Assembly: GCA_964388575.1 (NCBI GenBank)
Contig: CAYMAZ010000051.1
Location: forward strand, 1-16,444
Source: CAYMAZ01 sp964388575
Lineage (GTDB): Bacteria > Bacteroidota > Bacteroidia > Bacteroidales > DTU049
Length of the DNA: 16,444 nucleotides
Direction of reading: 5' to 3'
Below are positions 14,521 through 16,444 of this stretch, piece by piece (the stretch's first letter is position 1; each line of letters opens with the position of its first letter). A program made the translations under genes and the position numbers. Below the pieces are notes generated by a model. It had not been told where the DNA came from and ran no database searches. It saw only the letters and a program-made list of their open reading frames with translations.

Positions 14521-14545
14521 ATCATTGTCAAAATGATATTTTTTT
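14521..14545 (+). terminator. Weak candidate intrinsic terminator after the GlmU-like gene
   Basis: ATCATT (14521-14526) and AATGAT (14532-14537) form a 6-bp stem around a 5-base loop, followed by A and seven Ts. The stem is AT-rich, so termination would be partial at best. It lies 24 bp after the stop codon and 27 bp before lon. Confidence 0.4.
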
Positions 14546-14556
14546 ACTGAAAAAAT

Positions 14557-14562
14557 AAAGGA
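14557..14562 (+). promoter_or_regulatory. Shine-Dalgarno-like AAAGGA before lon
   Basis: AAAGGA lies 9 bases before the ATG at 14572, a classical spacing. It stands out because most genes in this window have only A/T-rich leaders, as is usual in Bacteroidetes. It supports the chosen lon start. Confidence 0.5.
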
Positions 14563-14571
14563 CTCTTACAT

Positions 14572-16444
14572 ATGAAAGAAGATCAGAAACTCGATATGCA
14601 TTTTATTCTTGACAGTGAACAGGGGCCTCCCGACGGAGATTTTTTTCCTGTATTATCCAGAGAAGATGAACTAAAGATTGAATCAGAAGATATTCCGGAA
14701 ATCTTAAACATATTGCCGTTAAGAAATACAGTATTATTTCCGGGTGTGATTATTCCCATAACTGTTGGCAGGGATAAATCAATAAAGTTGATTAAAGATG
14801 TTTACAAAAATGATCGGATAATAGGTGTTGTAGCACAAAAAGACCCTGAAATTGAAGATCCGTTAACTGAGGATTTGTTTGAAACTGGCACTGTTGCTTA
14901 TATCATTAAACTATTGCAGATGCCTGATGGAAATAATACAGTCATCATTCAGGGTAGAAACCGCTTCAGAATTGACGAAATGATTCAAACCGAACCCTAT
15001 TTCGCCGCAAAGGTCAGTGCACTCAAAACCTCTCAACCACTAAATCAGGAAACACATGAATTTAAAGCCACAGTAGACAGTGTGAAGGATTTGGCAATGC
15101 AGATCATAAAACAATCACCAAATATTCCAACAGAAGCTTCTTTTGCAGTTCAGAATATTGAGTCTCCAACATTTTTACTGCATTTTATCTGCTCAAATTT
15201 AAACATCCCGCTTGACGAGAAGCAAAAACTTCTTGAAACAAACGATTTTGAGGTCTTATCTGCCAAAATTCTTGAATATTTGACTAAAGAGTTGCAAATG
15301 ATTGATCTTAAAAATCAAATCCAGAAAAAAGTTAAGAAAGATATTGACAAGCAACAACGGGATTACCTTTTGAATATGCAATTAAAAACCATCCAGGATG
15401 AACTTGGTGGTTCGCCACATGAGCAGGAAATCAGAGAAATGAAGGAAAAGGCGTCTAAGAAGCTTTGGAGTGGTGATGTTAAAAATGTATTTGAAAAAGA
15501 GCTTCAGAAATTGCAGAGAATGAATCCTTCAGCTGCGGAATACTCCATTCAGATGAATTATCTTGAATACCTTGTTGAATTGCCATGGAATGATTACACA
15601 GCAGATAACAACGACCTGAAACATGCCCAGAAAATACTGGACAAGGATCATTTCGGACTTGAAAAGGTGAAACAGCGTATACTTGAATTTCTTGCTGTTT
15701 TGAAACTGAAAAATAATAAAAATGCACCAATTTTGTGTTTGGTCGGCCCTCCTGGAGTTGGAAAAACTTCTCTTGGTAAATCGCTCGCTGAATCTCTCGG
15801 CAGAAAATACATCCGAGTGTCACTGGGTGGGCTGCGTGATGAAGCCGAACTTCGTGGTCACAGAAAAACCTATATCGGAGCAATGCCTGGTCGAATTATT
15901 CAAAGCCTGAAGAAAGCGCAGTCAGCAAACCCGGTGTTTGTTCTGGACGAAATTGACAAGGTAAGCGGAAACAATATAAACGGAGATCCTCAGGCTGCTT
16001 TGCTTGAAATTCTTGATCCTGAACAAAACACTGCTTTTCATGATAATTATCTTGAAATTGATTATGATCTTTCAAAAATTCTGTTCATTGCAACAGCAAA
16101 TACATTGTCAACAGTTCATCCGGCTTTGCGCGACAGAATGGAAATCATTGAAGTGAATGGCTATACGCTTGAAGAAAAGGTTGAAATTGCGACACGTCAC
16201 CTTATTCCTAAACAAATGGATCAGCACGGTTTGAGTATGAAAGATTTGGTTTTCTCAAAGCCTCTGCTTGCCAGAATAATTGAAGATTACACCCGTGAAT
16301 CAGGAGTGAGGGCTCTGGAGCAGAATATAGCAAAGGTGATACGTCATTATATCAGATTTATTGCCGAAGGAAAAAAATTTGATAAAAAAATTAAACCCGA
16401 AGATATTGAAAAATCTCTCGGTCTTAGAAAATTTCAAAAAGACA
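14572..16444 (+). CDS. lon: ATP-dependent protease Lon (La), partial (C-terminus off right edge)
   Basis: Lon unfolds and degrades damaged and regulatory proteins in the cytoplasm. The frame is open from ATG 14572 to the edge, giving 624 codons of a protein usually near 800 residues. After a short acidic N-terminal extension (about 1-40) comes the LON substrate-binding domain (LNILPLRNTVLFPG at about 44-57). A helical domain follows with DKQQRDYLLNMQLKTIQDELG, then the AAA+ module: Walker A GPPGVGKTS (392-400), RGHRKTYIGAMPGRIIQ, Walker B VFVLDEIDK (455-463), sensor-1 Asn510 (ATANT) and the likely arginine finger Arg522 (RDRME). SGVRALEQNI marks sensor-2. The serine-lysine protease domain lies beyond the edge. 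No stop or frameshift is seen in the visible part. lon has its own leader with AAAGGA and a weak terminator upstream, so it is probably a separate unit. Confidence 0.97.
   Translation, partial: MKEDQKLDMHFILDSEQGPPDGDFFPVLSREDELKIESEDIPEILNILPLRNTVLFPGVIIPITVGRDKSIKLIKDVYKNDRIIGVVAQKDPEIEDPLTEDLFETGTVAYIIKLLQMPDGNNTVIIQGRNRFRIDEMIQTEPYFAAKVSALKTSQPLNQETHEFKATVDSVKDLAMQIIKQSPNIPTEASFAVQNIESPTFLLHFICSNLNIPLDEKQKLLETNDFEVLSAKILEYLTKELQMIDLKNQIQKKVKKDIDKQQRDYLLNMQLKTIQDELGGSPHEQEIREMKEKASKKLWSGDVKNVFEKELQKLQRMNPSAAEYSIQMNYLEYLVELPWNDYTADNNDLKHAQKILDKDHFGLEKVKQRILEFLAVLKLKNNKNAPILCLVGPPGVGKTSLGKSLAESLGRKYIRVSLGGLRDEAELRGHRKTYIGAMPGRIIQSLKKAQSANPVFVLDEIDKVSGNNINGDPQAALLEILDPEQNTAFHDNYLEIDYDLSKILFIATANTLSTVHPALRDRMEIIEVNGYTLEEKVEIATRHLIPKQMDQHGLSMKDLVFSKPLLARIIEDYTRESGVRALEQNIAKVIRHYIRFIAEGKKFDKKIKPEDIEKSLGLRKFQKD

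Noticed and set aside
14514..14529. Sigma-54-like promoter TGGCACAATCATTGTC upstream of lon
   Set aside because: The -24 GG half is good, but the essential GC of the -12 half is GT. The sequence also overlaps the candidate terminator stem, and no enhancer-binding protein gene is nearby.
15479..15883. Minus-strand open frame antisense to lon
   Set aside because: It lies wholly opposite the conserved Lon AAA+ domain and shows no domain, start context or composition of a real gene.

Overview
The window looks like a chromosomal stretch of an AT-rich member of the Bacteroidota (Bacteroidetes). Supporting signs are the Bacteroidetes-type fused GlmU substitute, a GldI-like FKBP lipoprotein, a secreted propeller protein with a SprB-like module, promoters of the TAnnTTTG type, and few Shine-Dalgarno sequences. 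Most genes are housekeeping or conserved Bacteroidetes genes. I see no transposase, integrase, CRISPR array, tRNA or rRNA.

Layout. Bases 1-6627 are on the minus strand. In transcription order they encode a malate/lactate dehydrogenase-family oxidoreductase, GrpE, DnaJ, a NatA-like ABC ATPase, a NatB-like ABC-2 permease (overlapping the ATPase gene by 8 bp), and a secreted propeller protein that runs off the left edge. Bases 6628-7208 are a very AT-rich gene-free stretch. It carries seven matches to an inverted repeat TTTACA-N2-TGTAAA and some 10-bp repeats. A gene for an XRE-type helix-turn-helix protein with a long charged tail follows at 7209-7889. It converges on ndk, and the two stop codons overlap.

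From 8497 rightwards everything is on the plus strand: a DHH/NrnA-type phosphoesterase, two FKBP-type lipoproteins (one with a degenerate pocket, one canonical), an exported alkaline phosphatase, a small outer-membrane beta-barrel protein, the GlmU substitute, and the first 624 codons of Lon protease.

How the genes fit together. Two themes are visible. One is protein quality control: GrpE and DnaJ (DnaK cochaperones), two envelope prolyl isomerases, and Lon. The other is nucleotide and phosphate handling: Ndk, NrnA and alkaline phosphatase. The most distinctive signal is regulatory. The inverted-repeat family lies at both ends of the divergent dehydrogenase/XRE intergenic region and overlaps the best promoter-like elements of the XRE gene. 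My inference is that the XRE protein binds these sites, represses itself and may control the dehydrogenase gene. I did not find clear evidence of a wholly new multi-gene system.
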